Counted from the first letter of the stretch, positions 24,531 through 33,774 are shown. The stretch: 64,000 bases of DNA from Haloarcula argentinensis DSM 12282 (GCA_000336895.1 AOLX01000025.1:184269-248268); one strand, 5' to 3'. Numbers and translations: made by a program. Notes: generated by a model from the letters alone, not told the origin.

Positions 24531-25783
24531 AAGCCAAACAGCGACCGCATTCTCTCGCCGAGACCGTTAGCTTCGTCTCTGTCGCTGGCATCCGCGTCGC
24601 TCTCGCGGGGAGCGTTCGACGGCGAGTCACTGGATCCCTGTTCCGAGCCATCGGAATCTCGTGACGCACCGGCGTCTCGCTCTGCCTCGTCGGCATCCTG
24701 CTCCGGCCCGTCGACCAGTGCTGATTCGCTTTCCACCAGATCAGTCCCGTCGATTATTGACGTGGTTTCGGCTTCGTCTTCGGCGTCCGCCTCCGAAGTG
24801 GCTGGCTTACCGAGATCGGTCGATTCGGCTACGTCCTCCGCTGGCGGCTCGCCCGCCCTGTCCTGCTTGGCTGGTGCTGGACCGGTCGGATCGCTGTTGT
24901 CCCTGATTGCGTCCGATGGGTGGACCGTCTTGCCGCCGTCCGTCGTCCCGGGGATGTGCCGCTGTGGTGGCTGTTCCGCTGGCCGGGTCGTCAGTTCTGG
25001 GTCGTCCGAGTCGGGTGGCTTCCCCGAACCGGCCGCATCTGCCGTGGTGTCGGTCGACGCCTTCTCCGTATCGACGAGCTGCTCCGAAATCCGCTCGTAG
25101 GCGATCGCGGCACCGCTGTTGGGCGCGTTCCGGACGACGGGCGTACCACTGTCCTGGGAATGCGGGACGGCGTCGTCCTCCGGGACGTGGCCGAGCAGTT
25201 CGACGTCGAGGAACTCCGCGATTTCATCGGCACCCGGCGACGCTCCCGTCCCGGATTTCGTGAGGATGAGGCCCCGAACCGGCGCTCCGACCCGCTCTGC
25301 GAGTTCTTTGGTGTTCGAAACGTTCCGTATCGATGCCACGCGCGGCGTCGAAATGAGCAACACGTCGTCGGCGAGCTTGAGCGGCTGAATCGTCTCATCG
25401 CTCAGTCCCGCCGGGGTGTCCAACAGGACGATGTCGTGGTGCCACCGGAGGGTTTCGACGATGCCGGGTAGCCGGTCGAGATCGGTGTTCGCGTACCCTT
25501 CGAGCGTGGTCCCGCTCGGCACGATTGACAGGTCAGCGTCAGTCTCATACATCGCCTCTGTGACTGCCGCCTCGCCGGCGAGTACGTCGTGAAACGTCGC
25601 GTCCTCGTCGGTGTCGATGTCGACATCGAGAAAGTCGACGAGGTTCGCCATCGCGAGGTCCATCTCCACGACGACGGTCGAGTATCCGGCCTTCGCCAGC
25701 AGTGTGCCGAGGTTGATGCTGGACGTCGTCTTTCCGATCCCCCCTTTCGCCCCGGCGATTGTGTAGATGTGGTTAGTAACCAT
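24527..25783 (-). CDS. MinD-like ATPase with long acidic C-terminal tail (MinD4 type)
   Basis: 418 aa. The deviant Walker A AGAKGGIGKTTS (Lys13, Lys18), the switch LLDTPAGLSD and a MinD/ParA fold occupy residues 1-245. A disordered tail of about 170 residues, rich in Asp, Glu, Ser and Pro, follows and ends in a short hydrophobic helix-like motif LGERMRSLFGF. In Haloferax, MinD4, also with a long tail, positions the archaellum and chemosensory arrays at the cell poles. Architecture suggests the same type here; orthology is inferred. The final motif could be a membrane-targeting or partner-binding tip analogous to the MinD membrane helix. A TATA-like palindrome lies about 30 bp upstream. Confidence 0.85.
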   Translation of the reverse strand: MVTNHIYTIAGAKGGIGKTTSSINLGTLLAKAGYSTVVVEMDLAMANLVDFLDVDIDTDEDATFHDVLAGEAAVTEAMYETDADLSIVPSGTTLEGYANTDLDRLPGIVETLRWHHDIVLLDTPAGLSDETIQPLKLADDVLLISTPRVASIRNVSNTKELAERVGAPVRGLILTKSGTGASPGADEIAEFLDVELLGHVPEDDAVPHSQDSGTPVVRNAPNSGAAIAYERISEQLVDTEKASTDTTADAAGSGKPPDSDDPELTTRPAEQPPQRHIPGTTDGGKTVHPSDAIRDNSDPTGPAPAKQDRAGEPPAEDVAESTDLGKPATSEADAEDEAETTSIIDGTDLVESESALVDGPEQDADEAERDAGASRDSDGSEQGSSDSPSNAPRESDADASDRDEANGLGERMRSLFGF

Positions 25784-25810
25784 CCGTAGCTGGACCGTAT
25801 TATGTGGCTA

Positions 25811-25824
25811 CTTTATTAGTAAAG
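25811..25824 (-). promoter_or_regulatory. TATA box of the MinD-like gene, palindromic
   Basis: CTTTATTAGTAAAG is an imperfectly looped palindrome (CTTTA/TAAAG) centred about 34 bp upstream of the ATG at 25783. On the minus strand it reads as a TATA-like ctaataaag. Confidence 0.4.
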
Positions 25825-26020
25825 CTCATTGATAAGTCTGCTGGCCAACATTTAATTGCGATAACTTGGAATAAATAACAAGTGTTGTATTCCCCAAATT
25901 CTAATTTCAGGAAATACGGCTAATATCGTCTGCTGTGGGCGTATGATTTCCTCGTACGCCACTCGACAGGCCGACCCGGGTTCCGCCACGTTCAAGCCCC
26001 GCCGTTGCGGACGTGGGCGT

Positions 26021-27187
26021 ATGACTCGAAGCGTTTGGCTCAAAGCCGACAGCGAGGTCGGCGACTGGGAGACACGGAAACGCCGGATAACCGCCGGTAT
26101 CGAGGCCGGCGTCGACTGGGTACTGGTCGACGAGGAAGACGTCGACCGCGTCTCGGAACTCGGGCAGATAAACATCGCCGCGTTCACCAACGGCGATGTC
26201 CACGTGATGGAGGCCGAGGCGGAGGACTCAAAAGCTGATGCAACCATCGTCGGGAAAGACGGCGAGGGCGACGGGACGGTCGATCTCCCCTCCGACTTCT
26301 CCGGCTCCGCTGACCTCTCGACGCTCCGACAGAACGGGACCGCCCCCGACGGCGGCTACGTGCGCATCTTCGACGAGGACTACGAGGCCTTCGCCGAGGC
26401 GGTCGCCGCCGAAGCCGACTTCACCATCGTCATCGGTGAGAACTGGCAGATCATTCCGCTCGAAAACCTCATTGCCCGCGTCGGCGAGGAAACGGACCTC
26501 ATCGCCGGCGTCCGGACCGCCGAGGACGCCCGGACGGCCTACGAGACGCTGGAACTGGGGGCCGACGGCGTCCTGCTGGACACCGACGACGTCGACGAAA
26601 TCCGCAAGACTGTCGAGGTCCGCGACGAGATGGGTCGGGAGTCGCTCGATCTGGAGTACGCCGAGGTCACCGCTATCGAGCAGACCGGCTCCGCTGACCG
26701 CGTCTGTATCGACACGGGCAGCCTGATGGAACACGACGAGGGGATGCTCGTCGGCTCGATGGCTCGCGGTCTGTTCTTCGTCCACGCGGAGACGGCAGAA
26801 TCCCCCTACGTCGCGTCCCGACCGTTCCGGGTCAACGCTGGGGCCGTCCACGCCTACGTCCGCACGCCCGACGGCGGGACGAAGTACCTCTCGGAACTCC
26901 AGTCCGGCGACGAGGTCCAGATAGTCGACGCGAACGGTCGGACCCGCGAGGCCATCGTCGGCCGCGCGAAAATCGAGAAGCGCCCGATGTTCCGCGTGCA
27001 GGCGGAAACTACGGACGGCGACCGCATCGAAACGCTGCTCCAGAACGCTGAGACGATCAAGGTCCATACCCAGGACGGTCGAACTGCCGTCACGGACCTC
27101 GAACCCGGCGACGAGATCCTTATCCACCACGAGGACACGGCGACGCACTTCGGCGAGCGGATCGAAGAGAGCATCATCGAAAAGTAA
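26021..27187 (+). CDS. 3-dehydroquinate synthase II
   Basis: 388 aa from the ATG at 26021 (MTRSVWLKADSEVGDWE), the usual start in the family; a longer in-frame start at 25943 adds a basic stretch. The enzyme (AroB'/COG1465) converts ADTH to 3-dehydroquinate with oxidative deamination using NAD, the second archaeal shikimate step. Visible blocks include GIEAGVDWVLVDEEDV, IIPLENLIA, LELGADGVLLDTDDV, VCIDTGSLMEHDEGMLVGSMARGLFFVH (read in parts), and SRPFRVNAGAVHAYV. It is separated from ADTH synthase by the opposite-strand MinD-like gene, but they act in sequence. Confidence 0.95.
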   Translation: MTRSVWLKADSEVGDWETRKRRITAGIEAGVDWVLVDEEDVDRVSELGQINIAAFTNGDVHVMEAEAEDSKADATIVGKDGEGDGTVDLPSDFSGSADLSTLRQNGTAPDGGYVRIFDEDYEAFAEAVAAEADFTIVIGENWQIIPLENLIARVGEETDLIAGVRTAEDARTAYETLELGADGVLLDTDDVDEIRKTVEVRDEMGRESLDLEYAEVTAIEQTGSADRVCIDTGSLMEHDEGMLVGSMARGLFFVHAETAESPYVASRPFRVNAGAVHAYVRTPDGGTKYLSELQSGDEVQIVDANGRTREAIVGRAKIEKRPMFRVQAETTDGDRIETLLQNAETIKVHTQDGRTAVTDLEPGDEILIHHEDTATHFGERIEESIIEK

Positions 27188-27222
27188 GCCGACCTCGTTC
27201 GAGGCTGACCGCAGCCTGCAGG

Positions 27223-27639
27223 TTATTGTTGGTCCGCCTCGACCGGTTCCAGTTGCGTCGTACACCAGTGACAGAAGTCGATGTCTTCGTCGAGTTCCTT
27301 GCCGCAGTTCGGACACGTCGTGCCGGCTTCGACCTCCTGGGCCTGATTCTCGTTGACCGCGACCCAGTAGGCGTCGACGACGTTGAGCGTCGTAATCACG
27401 ACTGAACCGATCGTCACCTCGGTGGGTCTGGACTGATACGACGACGAGATAGCATCTAGGCTTAGCTGGGTGACAGGGTCGATAGCGCCAGTGGCGACGA
27501 ACACCACCGACAGCATGAACAGTAACCCGAGCCACAGCAGTCCCCGCACCCACTTTCGGAGGTAGAAGTGTCCCAACCCAGGGAAGATGAACGCAAGCAC
27601 CACGGCCAGTAACGGCCGCTTGCGTCCTTTGTCAGTCAT
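27223..27639 (-). CDS. Small membrane protein with C-terminal zinc ribbon
   Basis: 138 aa. Two or three hydrophobic helices (LLAVVLAFIFPGLGHFYL, LLWLGLLFMLSVVFVAT, and a weaker one near 75-92) are followed by a zinc ribbon TTCPNCGKELDEDIDFCHWC (four Cys, residues about 108-127). The FPGLGHFYL...RGLLWLGL pattern is that of TM2-type membrane proteins. The domain order suggests a membrane-tethered metal-binding regulator or adaptor; function unknown. It is convergent with the DHQ synthase II gene. Confidence 0.8.
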   Translation of the reverse strand: MTDKGRKRPLLAVVLAFIFPGLGHFYLRKWVRGLLWLGLLFMLSVVFVATGAIDPVTQLSLDAISSSYQSRPTEVTIGSVVITTLNVVDAYWVAVNENQAQEVEAGTTCPNCGKELDEDIDFCHWCTTQLEPVEADQQ

Positions 27640-27723
27640 ACTCGGCGAATCTATCTCGCATACTCCTATATCTTCCGAAGGATCACTGTCCGGACGAAAG
27701 CCCCGCAGCGGGCGGCTACCGAG

Positions 27724-28413
27724 TCAGCCGTCGTTCTGTAGCTGTCCGACCAGGGTCCGGAGCGTCGCGAGGTCGTACTGACCCGGAGCGGTCGCGTCAG
27801 CGGGGTCGACCGGTGCGTAGCCGATGCGGGAGCCGTACAACGGGGCGACGGCTCTGGAGTGGCGACCGGCCGCACCCATACACATCGTGGCGACCTGTTC
27901 GCCGTCGGCGGTCAGTTCGCGGGTCGCGCCGAGCATCGCCAGTACGTCGTCCGGCGACTGGGCTGTGCTGGCCATCTTCCCCACGTCTCCGCGATCACAG
28001 GCCCGCTCGAGCCGGCTCACGATCGCGTCACGGTCGGGCGTCGACTCGAAGTTATGCGTCGAGACGACGACGGACGCTCCGTGGTCGCGGGCAACGTCGG
28101 CAACGCGGCCAGCGTCGTGGTCGCCGGCTCCCTCCAGCGCTGCGAGTTCGAGATCGACAGCGGTCACGGCGTCGTGTTTGAGCGCGGTTTCGAGCGCGTC
28201 GAGGCGACCCGCGGTGTCGGCGGCCTCGCCCCCTTCCCACGTCGGCCGGTTGGTGACGAGTATCGGGAGGTCGCCGTCGTAGTCGTCCAGTTGTGCCAGC
28301 GGCTCGTCGGCGAAATCCATCCGTAGTTCCAGCCCGTCAGCATCAGCGCGGGCGGCTGGTTCCACCCCGAGGTCGTCGGTGGCGGCGAGCAGGGTGAACG
28401 ACTCGAAGTTCAT
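27724..28413 (-). CDS. aroD: 3-dehydroquinate dehydratase, type I
   Basis: 229 aa from the ATG at 28413 (MNFESFTLLAATDDL). It makes 3-dehydroshikimate from DHQ through a Schiff base. Seen: the catalytic His120 in VVVSTHNFEST, the Schiff-base Lys146 in GDVGKMASTAQSP, and the end PLYGSRIGYAPV typical of the family. This third shikimate enzyme near ADTH synthase and DHQ synthase II makes the locus an early-aromatic-pathway cluster. It follows the methyltransferase gene by 36 bp on the same strand. Confidence 0.95.
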   Translation of the reverse strand: MNFESFTLLAATDDLGVEPAARADADGLELRMDFADEPLAQLDDYDGDLPILVTNRPTWEGGEAADTAGRLDALETALKHDAVTAVDLELAALEGAGDHDAGRVADVARDHGASVVVSTHNFESTPDRDAIVSRLERACDRGDVGKMASTAQSPDDVLAMLGATRELTADGEQVATMCMGAAGRHSRAVAPLYGSRIGYAPVDPADATAPGQYDLATLRTLVGQLQNDG

Positions 28414-28449
28414 AGGTCGGCTTCGACGGAGCCGCACAAAAAGCCGCGC

Positions 28450-29478
28450 TTACTCGACTGGCTCGTGGACGGCCCGGAAGCCATCATCGGTCGCGGTAAC
28501 AGCATCGACCGCGTAGAACTGTATCCGTTGTTCCTGTTTCGTGTTGACGGCGAAGTCGTACTGCTCGGCCTCGTAGCCCGGTTCTTTGCCGTCGGCGCGC
28601 CGGTGCTCCACCCATGAGCGGTGGTCAGCAAGGCGCTCCCGAGCGATGGTCCGGGAGCGCTCCGGGGCGGTGGCAACCCGGTCTTCCAGGGCCGACAGGA
28701 GGTCCGGGTCGCGGTCCACACCCACCGAGTTCCGGCCGGCGACCATCGCCGCCAGCGTCGTCGTCCCGGTCCCGAGGAACGGGTCGAGTACGGTGTCGCC
28801 GTACACCGAGAACATCGAGATGAGCCGATAGGGCACCGTCAGTGGAAAGGCTCCCGAGCGGTCCCGAAGCCCGTCGTCGAGGTTCTGGGTCTCGCCGGGG
28901 AGTTCCCAGAGGTCGGAGAACCACTCGTTGCGCTCCTCCCAGAAATAGGCGCTCTCGTAGCGACGGTCCGCGCCCGGTTCGAGGCGGCGGCGCTCCCCGT
29001 TTCGGAACACGAGGATGTGTTCGTGTTCGAGCGTCGGATAGGCGTTTGGCGGCACCATCCCAGATCCCATGAACTTCGCGCCGCTGTTGGTTGGCTTACG
29101 CCAGAGGATATCAGGCAGCGCGCGAAGTCCGTGGTCGGTCAGCCGGTCGGTTATTTCGGCGTGGTTTGGATAGGAGCGGAAGCCGTCCTCCAGGGACCGC
29201 GTCGCGTCCCCGACGTTGATACAGGCAATGCCACCGGGAACCAGCACGCGCTCTATCTCGGCCCACACTGCATCGAGTACCTCGTGCATCAGTGTGAACG
29301 CCCGGTCGCCGTCTCCGTCATCCAGCGCCGCTCCGATGGCGGGGTCCAGCTCGGTGAAGATGTCGTCCCACATTTCGATCATCGGGTACGGGGGGGACGT
29401 GACTACCAGTTCGACGCTGTCGTCAGGACACTCAAGTGTGCGGGCGTCACCGGTTCGAACCCGGTGTGTCGTCTCCAT
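28450..29478 (-). CDS. DNA methyltransferase, N4-cytosine/N6-adenine type (Zim-like)
   Basis: 342 aa from the ATG at 29478 (METTHRVRTGDARTL). Catalytic motif IV TSPPYP (27-32) precedes the SAM-binding motif I DPFLGTGTTTLAAM (232-245), the beta-class order. S-P-P-Y is typical of N4-cytosine enzymes. No restriction endonuclease gene is adjacent, so it looks like an orphan methylase. Haloarchaea share a conserved orphan enzyme, Zim, that methylates CTAG; the neighbourhood with shikimate genes, and an AglD-like gene further on, is as I recall it in Haloferax, supporting orthology. The target site cannot be read from sequence. Confidence 0.85.
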   Translation of the reverse strand: METTHRVRTGDARTLECPDDSVELVVTSPPYPMIEMWDDIFTELDPAIGAALDDGDGDRAFTLMHEVLDAVWAEIERVLVPGGIACINVGDATRSLEDGFRSYPNHAEITDRLTDHGLRALPDILWRKPTNSGAKFMGSGMVPPNAYPTLEHEHILVFRNGERRRLEPGADRRYESAYFWEERNEWFSDLWELPGETQNLDDGLRDRSGAFPLTVPYRLISMFSVYGDTVLDPFLGTGTTTLAAMVAGRNSVGVDRDPDLLSALEDRVATAPERSRTIARERLADHRSWVEHRRADGKEPGYEAEQYDFAVNTKQEQRIQFYAVDAVTATDDGFRAVHEPVE

Positions 29479-29599
29479 ACCGGTCCCAGCAGACGGGACG
29501 ACTCTAGTCTTGTGGTTATCGGTCGACGGCGTACACGCTCTGCGTGTGACAATCGATGGCAAAAACGGCCCTCACAGCGATGTAACGCAAATACCGAGC

Positions 29600-30565
29600 T
29601 TACGCGACAGGCAGGTCCTGCTCGGCTTCCAGCAATTCGTGGTAGCGATTGCGGATAGTGACTTCGGAGATGTCGGCGACCTCAGACACGGCGGCCTGTG
29701 TCGTCTTCTCGTTGGTCAGTAGCGCCGCGGCGTACACCGCGGCGGCGGCGAGGCCGACTGGCGATTTTCCAGAGTGGACACCCTGCTCCTTGGCGTTCTG
29801 GAGGAGCTGACGGGCGCGGTGCTCGGCCTCGTCGGACAGTTCCAGCGAGGAGGCAAAGCGCGGGACGTAGCTCTCGGGGTCAGCAGGACGGACTTCGAGA
29901 GAGAGTTCCCGGACGACGTAGCGGTAGGTGCGGGCGATCTCGCTCTTTTCGACTCGGGAGACCTCCGTGATCTCGTCGAGCGAGCGCGGGACGCCGGCCT
30001 GACGCGCGGCGGCGTAGACGGAGGCCGTCGAGACACCCTCGATGGAGCGACCGGGGAGCAGGTCCTCGTCCAGTGCGCGCCGATAGATGACGCTGGCCGT
30101 CTCGCGGACGTTCTCCGGTAGTCCAAGGGCGGAGGCCATCCGGTCGATCTCGCCCAGCGCCTGCTTGAGGTTGCGCTCCTTGGAGTCCCGCGTTCTGAAG
30201 CGCTCGTTCCACTTGCGCAGGCGCTGCATCTTCTGGCGCTGTTTGCCCGACAGGGAGTTCCCGTAGGCATCCTTGTCGCGCCAGTCGATGTTGGTCGAGA
30301 GGCCCTTGTCGTGCATCATGTTCGTCGTCGGCGCGCCGACACGGGACTTCTCGTCTTTCTCGCTGGAGTCAAACGCGCGCCACTCGGGCCCGCGGTCGAT
30401 TTCGTCGGACTCGACGACCAGCCCACAGTCTTCACAGACCGTTTCGCCGTGTTCGTCGTCGATAACGAGCGAGCCACTGCACTCCGGGCACGCTGTGCTT
30501 TCCGATTCCGTCGACTCCGTCGTCTGTTCTTCACGCTGCTGTCGTGTCCGTGTGTGTTCACTCAT
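29600..30565 (-). CDS. tfb: Transcription initiation factor TFB
   Basis: 321 aa. Zinc ribbon with Cys26, Cys29, Cys44 and Cys47, B-reader/linker region RGPEWRAFDSSEKDEKSRVG, then two cyclin repeats (about 120-215 and 225-315; SIEGVSTASVYAAARQAG and SPVGLAAAAVYAAALL). It recruits RNA polymerase to TBP-bound promoters. Haloarchaea carry several TFBs with partly separate regulons; this one is full length. It has its own promoter space (about 250 bp upstream) and lies 121 bp upstream of the methyltransferase gene. Confidence 0.97.
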   Translation of the reverse strand: MSEHTRTRQQREEQTTESTESESTACPECSGSLVIDDEHGETVCEDCGLVVESDEIDRGPEWRAFDSSEKDEKSRVGAPTTNMMHDKGLSTNIDWRDKDAYGNSLSGKQRQKMQRLRKWNERFRTRDSKERNLKQALGEIDRMASALGLPENVRETASVIYRRALDEDLLPGRSIEGVSTASVYAAARQAGVPRSLDEITEVSRVEKSEIARTYRYVVRELSLEVRPADPESYVPRFASSLELSDEAEHRARQLLQNAKEQGVHSGKSPVGLAAAAVYAAALLTNEKTTQAAVSEVADISEVTIRNRYHELLEAEQDLPVA

Positions 30566-30822
30566 TGGTTGCGAAGGCGGGTGCTCACCGGGTGGGAGAC
30601 ATCACAGAACCCGGAGGCAGTCGGTAACACTGTATTCGAACGAAAGTCATTAAAACATTCCGGTATTGTCATGGAGACCACCGATACACGTCACGAAACC
30701 CACGTTTGTGCATTAGTCGCATGACCATTCATATAATAGCTGCCGAGTATTTTTGACTGATTTCCCACAACCCAGTTATAACCGTATACGATGGGTAGAG
30801 TCGCCACCTTCGCCTCCACGTC

Positions 30823-31743
30823 CTACTGAAACGTCTCGACGACGTCGGGCATACATCCCTCATCGGGCTCGTAGTAGGAATTGTGGTCGGCGACGGTTTC
30901 TGTGACATCATAATCGGTGTAGTTCTCGGGGGCGTCTCCAGGACTCTGCACACCCGTTTCACCGACCGCTTCCGCCCACTCGGCAGCACTGAATGCAGTC
31001 CCCAGCACCGCGTCGTCGTCCTTGTGGAAGTTGTCGAAGGACGTGGTGGCGTACTCGATGGATTCGCCGTATGTCTCGTCGACCTCAACGACGGATTCAC
31101 CGATAGCGCCGCCCAGTAACGCCACCGACTTGACTGCATCTTCGCGTCCACGCTCGTGAAGCGACGCTACCGCTTCTACAGCCACCTTTGCGCCGAGCGA
31201 ATGTCCGATTACCCGGACTGGAAGCCCACCGCTGTCGTTGTGGTCGACAACCCACTGTGCGAGCTTTGGACCGTTCTGTTTGGCGATGGCGACACCCTCG
31301 TACCAGCCGATGCCGTCGCCCTTGTCAGCATCCCAGGTGAATCCTACGTTGAACTGGTCGTATTCGTTCTCTTCAAGCCCGACCTGACAGGTGTAGGCGG
31401 CGTTTCTGGCATCCGTCTCCCCGAGACTCCAGCCGTGGACGAAGATAACGAGTTCCGTATCGTCGCTGGCCCGGCTAGAATCCCAGTTCCCGATTGTTTC
31501 GTACTCAGTCTCTGTGTATTCAGACTTCAGTGTACCATCGTCAGTGAACTGATCACGCGTCGAAACAAGCGGGAACTCCGCTGGAGCTGTGTACTCTCCG
31601 TCATCACCACCGAATTTGCCGCCCCGTACAGAACCACTCGCACCGAGTGCCGCTACTGATGCCACAGCACCGGTCGAAGCCTTGAGGAAACTGCGTCGCG
31701 TTTGCCTGTCCGGTTCGCTCGATTGTATGCTACGTTGAAACAT
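30823..31743 (-). CDS. Tat-exported alpha/beta hydrolase (lipase/esterase-like)
   Basis: 306 aa. The N-terminal Tat signal RQTRRSFLKASTGAVASVAAL (residues 13-33, 21 with its hydrophobic core) lacks a lipobox, so the enzyme is released or loosely bound outside. The hydrolase fold shows the oxyanion motif FVHGWS (101-106), nucleophile elbow GHSLGAK with Ser182, an Asp pair DDD at 242-244 and His287 in ADHNSYY, a complete Ser-Asp-His triad. Substrate unknown; DUF900-like esterases and lipases share this layout. An AT-rich TATA box lies about 29 bp upstream. Confidence 0.82.
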   Translation of the reverse strand: MFQRSIQSSEPDRQTRRSFLKASTGAVASVAALGASGSVRGGKFGGDDGEYTAPAEFPLVSTRDQFTDDGTLKSEYTETEYETIGNWDSSRASDDTELVIFVHGWSLGETDARNAAYTCQVGLEENEYDQFNVGFTWDADKGDGIGWYEGVAIAKQNGPKLAQWVVDHNDSGGLPVRVIGHSLGAKVAVEAVASLHERGREDAVKSVALLGGAIGESVVEVDETYGESIEYATTSFDNFHKDDDAVLGTAFSAAEWAEAVGETGVQSPGDAPENYTDYDVTETVADHNSYYEPDEGCMPDVVETFQ

Positions 31744-31765
31744 AGCAGAACTGCATAGCTTTCCA

Positions 31766-31779
31766 CATTATATAATATT
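31766..31779 (-). promoter_or_regulatory. TATA box of the secreted hydrolase gene
   Basis: The run acattatataatat is centred about 29 bp upstream of the ATG at 31743, within an AT-rich spacer extending to about 31830. It fits a leaderless, strong archaeal promoter. Confidence 0.55.
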
Positions 31780-31956
31780 GACTATTATATTAAACATTAT
31801 TAGTAAGGTCGCCCTTATTTATAATATTCGTAAAGAAACACACCCTCTGGTGGCTGGTAGCTGGAAGAGCAGTCCCAGTAGAGTGCTGTTGGACTGTCCT
31901 AGTATTGCCAGCGCAATCCCAGTCGTGACGGAGTGTGGGGCGCGTCAGAACTGCGA

Positions 31957-33774
31957 TCAGTCGTTCGTTTCCGGTTCGATAGCGTCTGTGGACTGAGACT
32001 CTTCGACCGCCGTCGTCAGCGAAACGTTGAGCCAAGCCATCGACGCGACGCCGCCGATGATGGTGACGACGTTCTTGACTGCGTGGTCGACGATAGCGAC
32101 GCCAATGGCCGCGGCGACGCCGACCGGCGTCAGCGACGCAACGATGACGGTGAATGCCCCTTCGTAAAGACCGACCCCCCCGGGTGTCAGCGGCAGGACC
32201 TTTGCGAGGTTCCCGACGCTGACAGCAAAGAAGCCAACGGCCACCAGCGACGGCGTCAGGCTGTAGCCGAAGGCCGCGAAGACGATCAGGGCCGTTATGA
32301 CATCGAACGTCCAGATGAGGAGGCTTCCGATGCCGACACGGGTGAAGGCCGACCCGTCGGCGGCCACTGTCTGCACGTCGCCGACGAACCCCTCGATGAC
32401 GCCAGCGACGTAGTCGGCGTAGGAGTCGCTGCTCAGCCGGCCGATGACCGCCCGAACGAGGTTCCGGTCGCTCCGCGCACTGGCGACGATAGCCACCACC
32501 GCTCCGATAGCGGCGACGCCGACACCGCCGGCCACGGCCACGGCGGTCCGCCCGCTGCTGGCCGCGTCACCGCCGACAGTGTCGCCCGTCAGCGCCGTCA
32601 GCAACTGTTCGGCCGATCCCGTTACAGCCAGTCCGATCATGACGACGCCGGCAAGGAGCGTTATCGTCAGCAGGTCGAACACACGCTCGACGGCCAGCGA
32701 CGCGAATCCCGAGGGGTACGGGATCGAACGGCGGGCCTTGATGACGTACGCCCGAACTGCGTCACCGGCTCGCGCCGGGAACACGAGGTTCCCGGTCTGG
32801 CTGATGAATATCGCGCCCGTCAGGAAGCCCCACCGCTCCCGGTACCCCATCGAGACGAGGATGTCGCGATAGCGGATACCACGGAGCGGCCACGAGACGG
32901 CATAGACAACAGCGCTCAGTGCGACGATCTCGGGGGCTGCGCCTGCCATCTCAGCGAGGACGCGGTCAGGGTCGAGATACTGCGTCATCAACAGGAGAGC
33001 AATGACGACGAGCATCGTGCCTGCGCCGAGCGACACCTCCCGCGTGATTCTGGGGCTGATCGATAGCTCCCAGAAGGTCCGGAGTATCTGGCTGCCCATG
33101 CCGAACACGTCCCGGACGATGTCTACCTTGGAGTCACCCTTCGGCGTCCAGTCGACGGGGAACTCCTTCACTCGGTAGCCGTTGCGCTGGGCCTTCACGA
33201 GCAGTTCCGTGTCCCAGAACCAGTGCTCGTCCTGCACGCGGGGCAACAGCGTCTCCAGTGCCCCCCGGTCGAAGGCCTTGAACCCGCACTGGTGATCCTT
33301 GAGATCCGAACGGAGGATCGTCCGGACGAGCGTGTTGTAGCCGAAGCTCGGAATCCCTCGCTTCGCAGGTCTGTTGGCTCGGTTTTCGGGCATCCATCGT
33401 GACCCGGTCGCCACGTCGTAGCCGTCGACGCGGATGGCGTTGACGAGTTCTTCGAGATGCGACATATCCGTCGCGAGATCCGTATCGAAATACACTAGCG
33501 TCTCGCCGTCGGCCTGGTCGAAGGCGAACTCTAACGCGCCGCCGCGGCCGAGGCGGTCATCACTATGGACGTGTCGGATCCGGTTGTCCTCGTTCGCGAG
33601 CCGTGTCGCGATTTCGGGTGTACGGTCCGAGCAGCCATCCTCTGCGACGATTACTTCATACGCGTCCTCGGGGAGAAACGAGGCGAGCGTCGCGAGCGTT
33701 GTCGACACTGTCCCCTCGATGGTGTCTGCTTCGTTGTAAGCGGGGAGAACGACGCTCACCTCGACCGCAGTCAT
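31957..33774 (-). CDS. AglD-like dolichol-phosphate glycosyltransferase with UPF0104 membrane domain
   Basis: 605 aa. An N-terminal GT2 domain (SVVLPAYNEADTIEGTV, VIVAEDGCSDRT, metal-binding YFDTDLATD with Asp97-Asp99, then CGFKAFDR and HWFWDTELL) resembles dolichol-phosphate mannose synthase. It is fused to about seven transmembrane helices of the flippase-like UPF0104/LPG-synthase family (residues 245-585; RYRDILVSMGYRERWGF, FPARAGDAVRAYVIKAR, LTPGGVGLYEG). AglD of Haloferax has this same fusion and charges dolichol phosphate with the final mannose of the S-layer N-glycan. The same step is inferred. It is followed by the radical-SAM gene upstream on the same strand. Confidence 0.9.
   Translation of the reverse strand: MTAVEVSVVLPAYNEADTIEGTVSTTLATLASFLPEDAYEVIVAEDGCSDRTPEIATRLANEDNRIRHVHSDDRLGRGGALEFAFDQADGETLVYFDTDLATDMSHLEELVNAIRVDGYDVATGSRWMPENRANRPAKRGIPSFGYNTLVRTILRSDLKDHQCGFKAFDRGALETLLPRVQDEHWFWDTELLVKAQRNGYRVKEFPVDWTPKGDSKVDIVRDVFGMGSQILRTFWELSISPRITREVSLGAGTMLVVIALLLMTQYLDPDRVLAEMAGAAPEIVALSAVVYAVSWPLRGIRYRDILVSMGYRERWGFLTGAIFISQTGNLVFPARAGDAVRAYVIKARRSIPYPSGFASLAVERVFDLLTITLLAGVVMIGLAVTGSAEQLLTALTGDTVGGDAASSGRTAVAVAGGVGVAAIGAVVAIVASARSDRNLVRAVIGRLSSDSYADYVAGVIEGFVGDVQTVAADGSAFTRVGIGSLLIWTFDVITALIVFAAFGYSLTPSLVAVGFFAVSVGNLAKVLPLTPGGVGLYEGAFTVIVASLTPVGVAAAIGVAIVDHAVKNVVTIIGGVASMAWLNVSLTTAVEESQSTDAIEPETND

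Noticed and set aside
29437-29475. A tRNA T-arm-like stretch (ggttcgaaccc) near the methyltransferase start
   Set aside because: It lies inside the coding N-terminus (VRTGDAR) of the methyltransferase, no anticodon arm or acceptor stem pairs around it.
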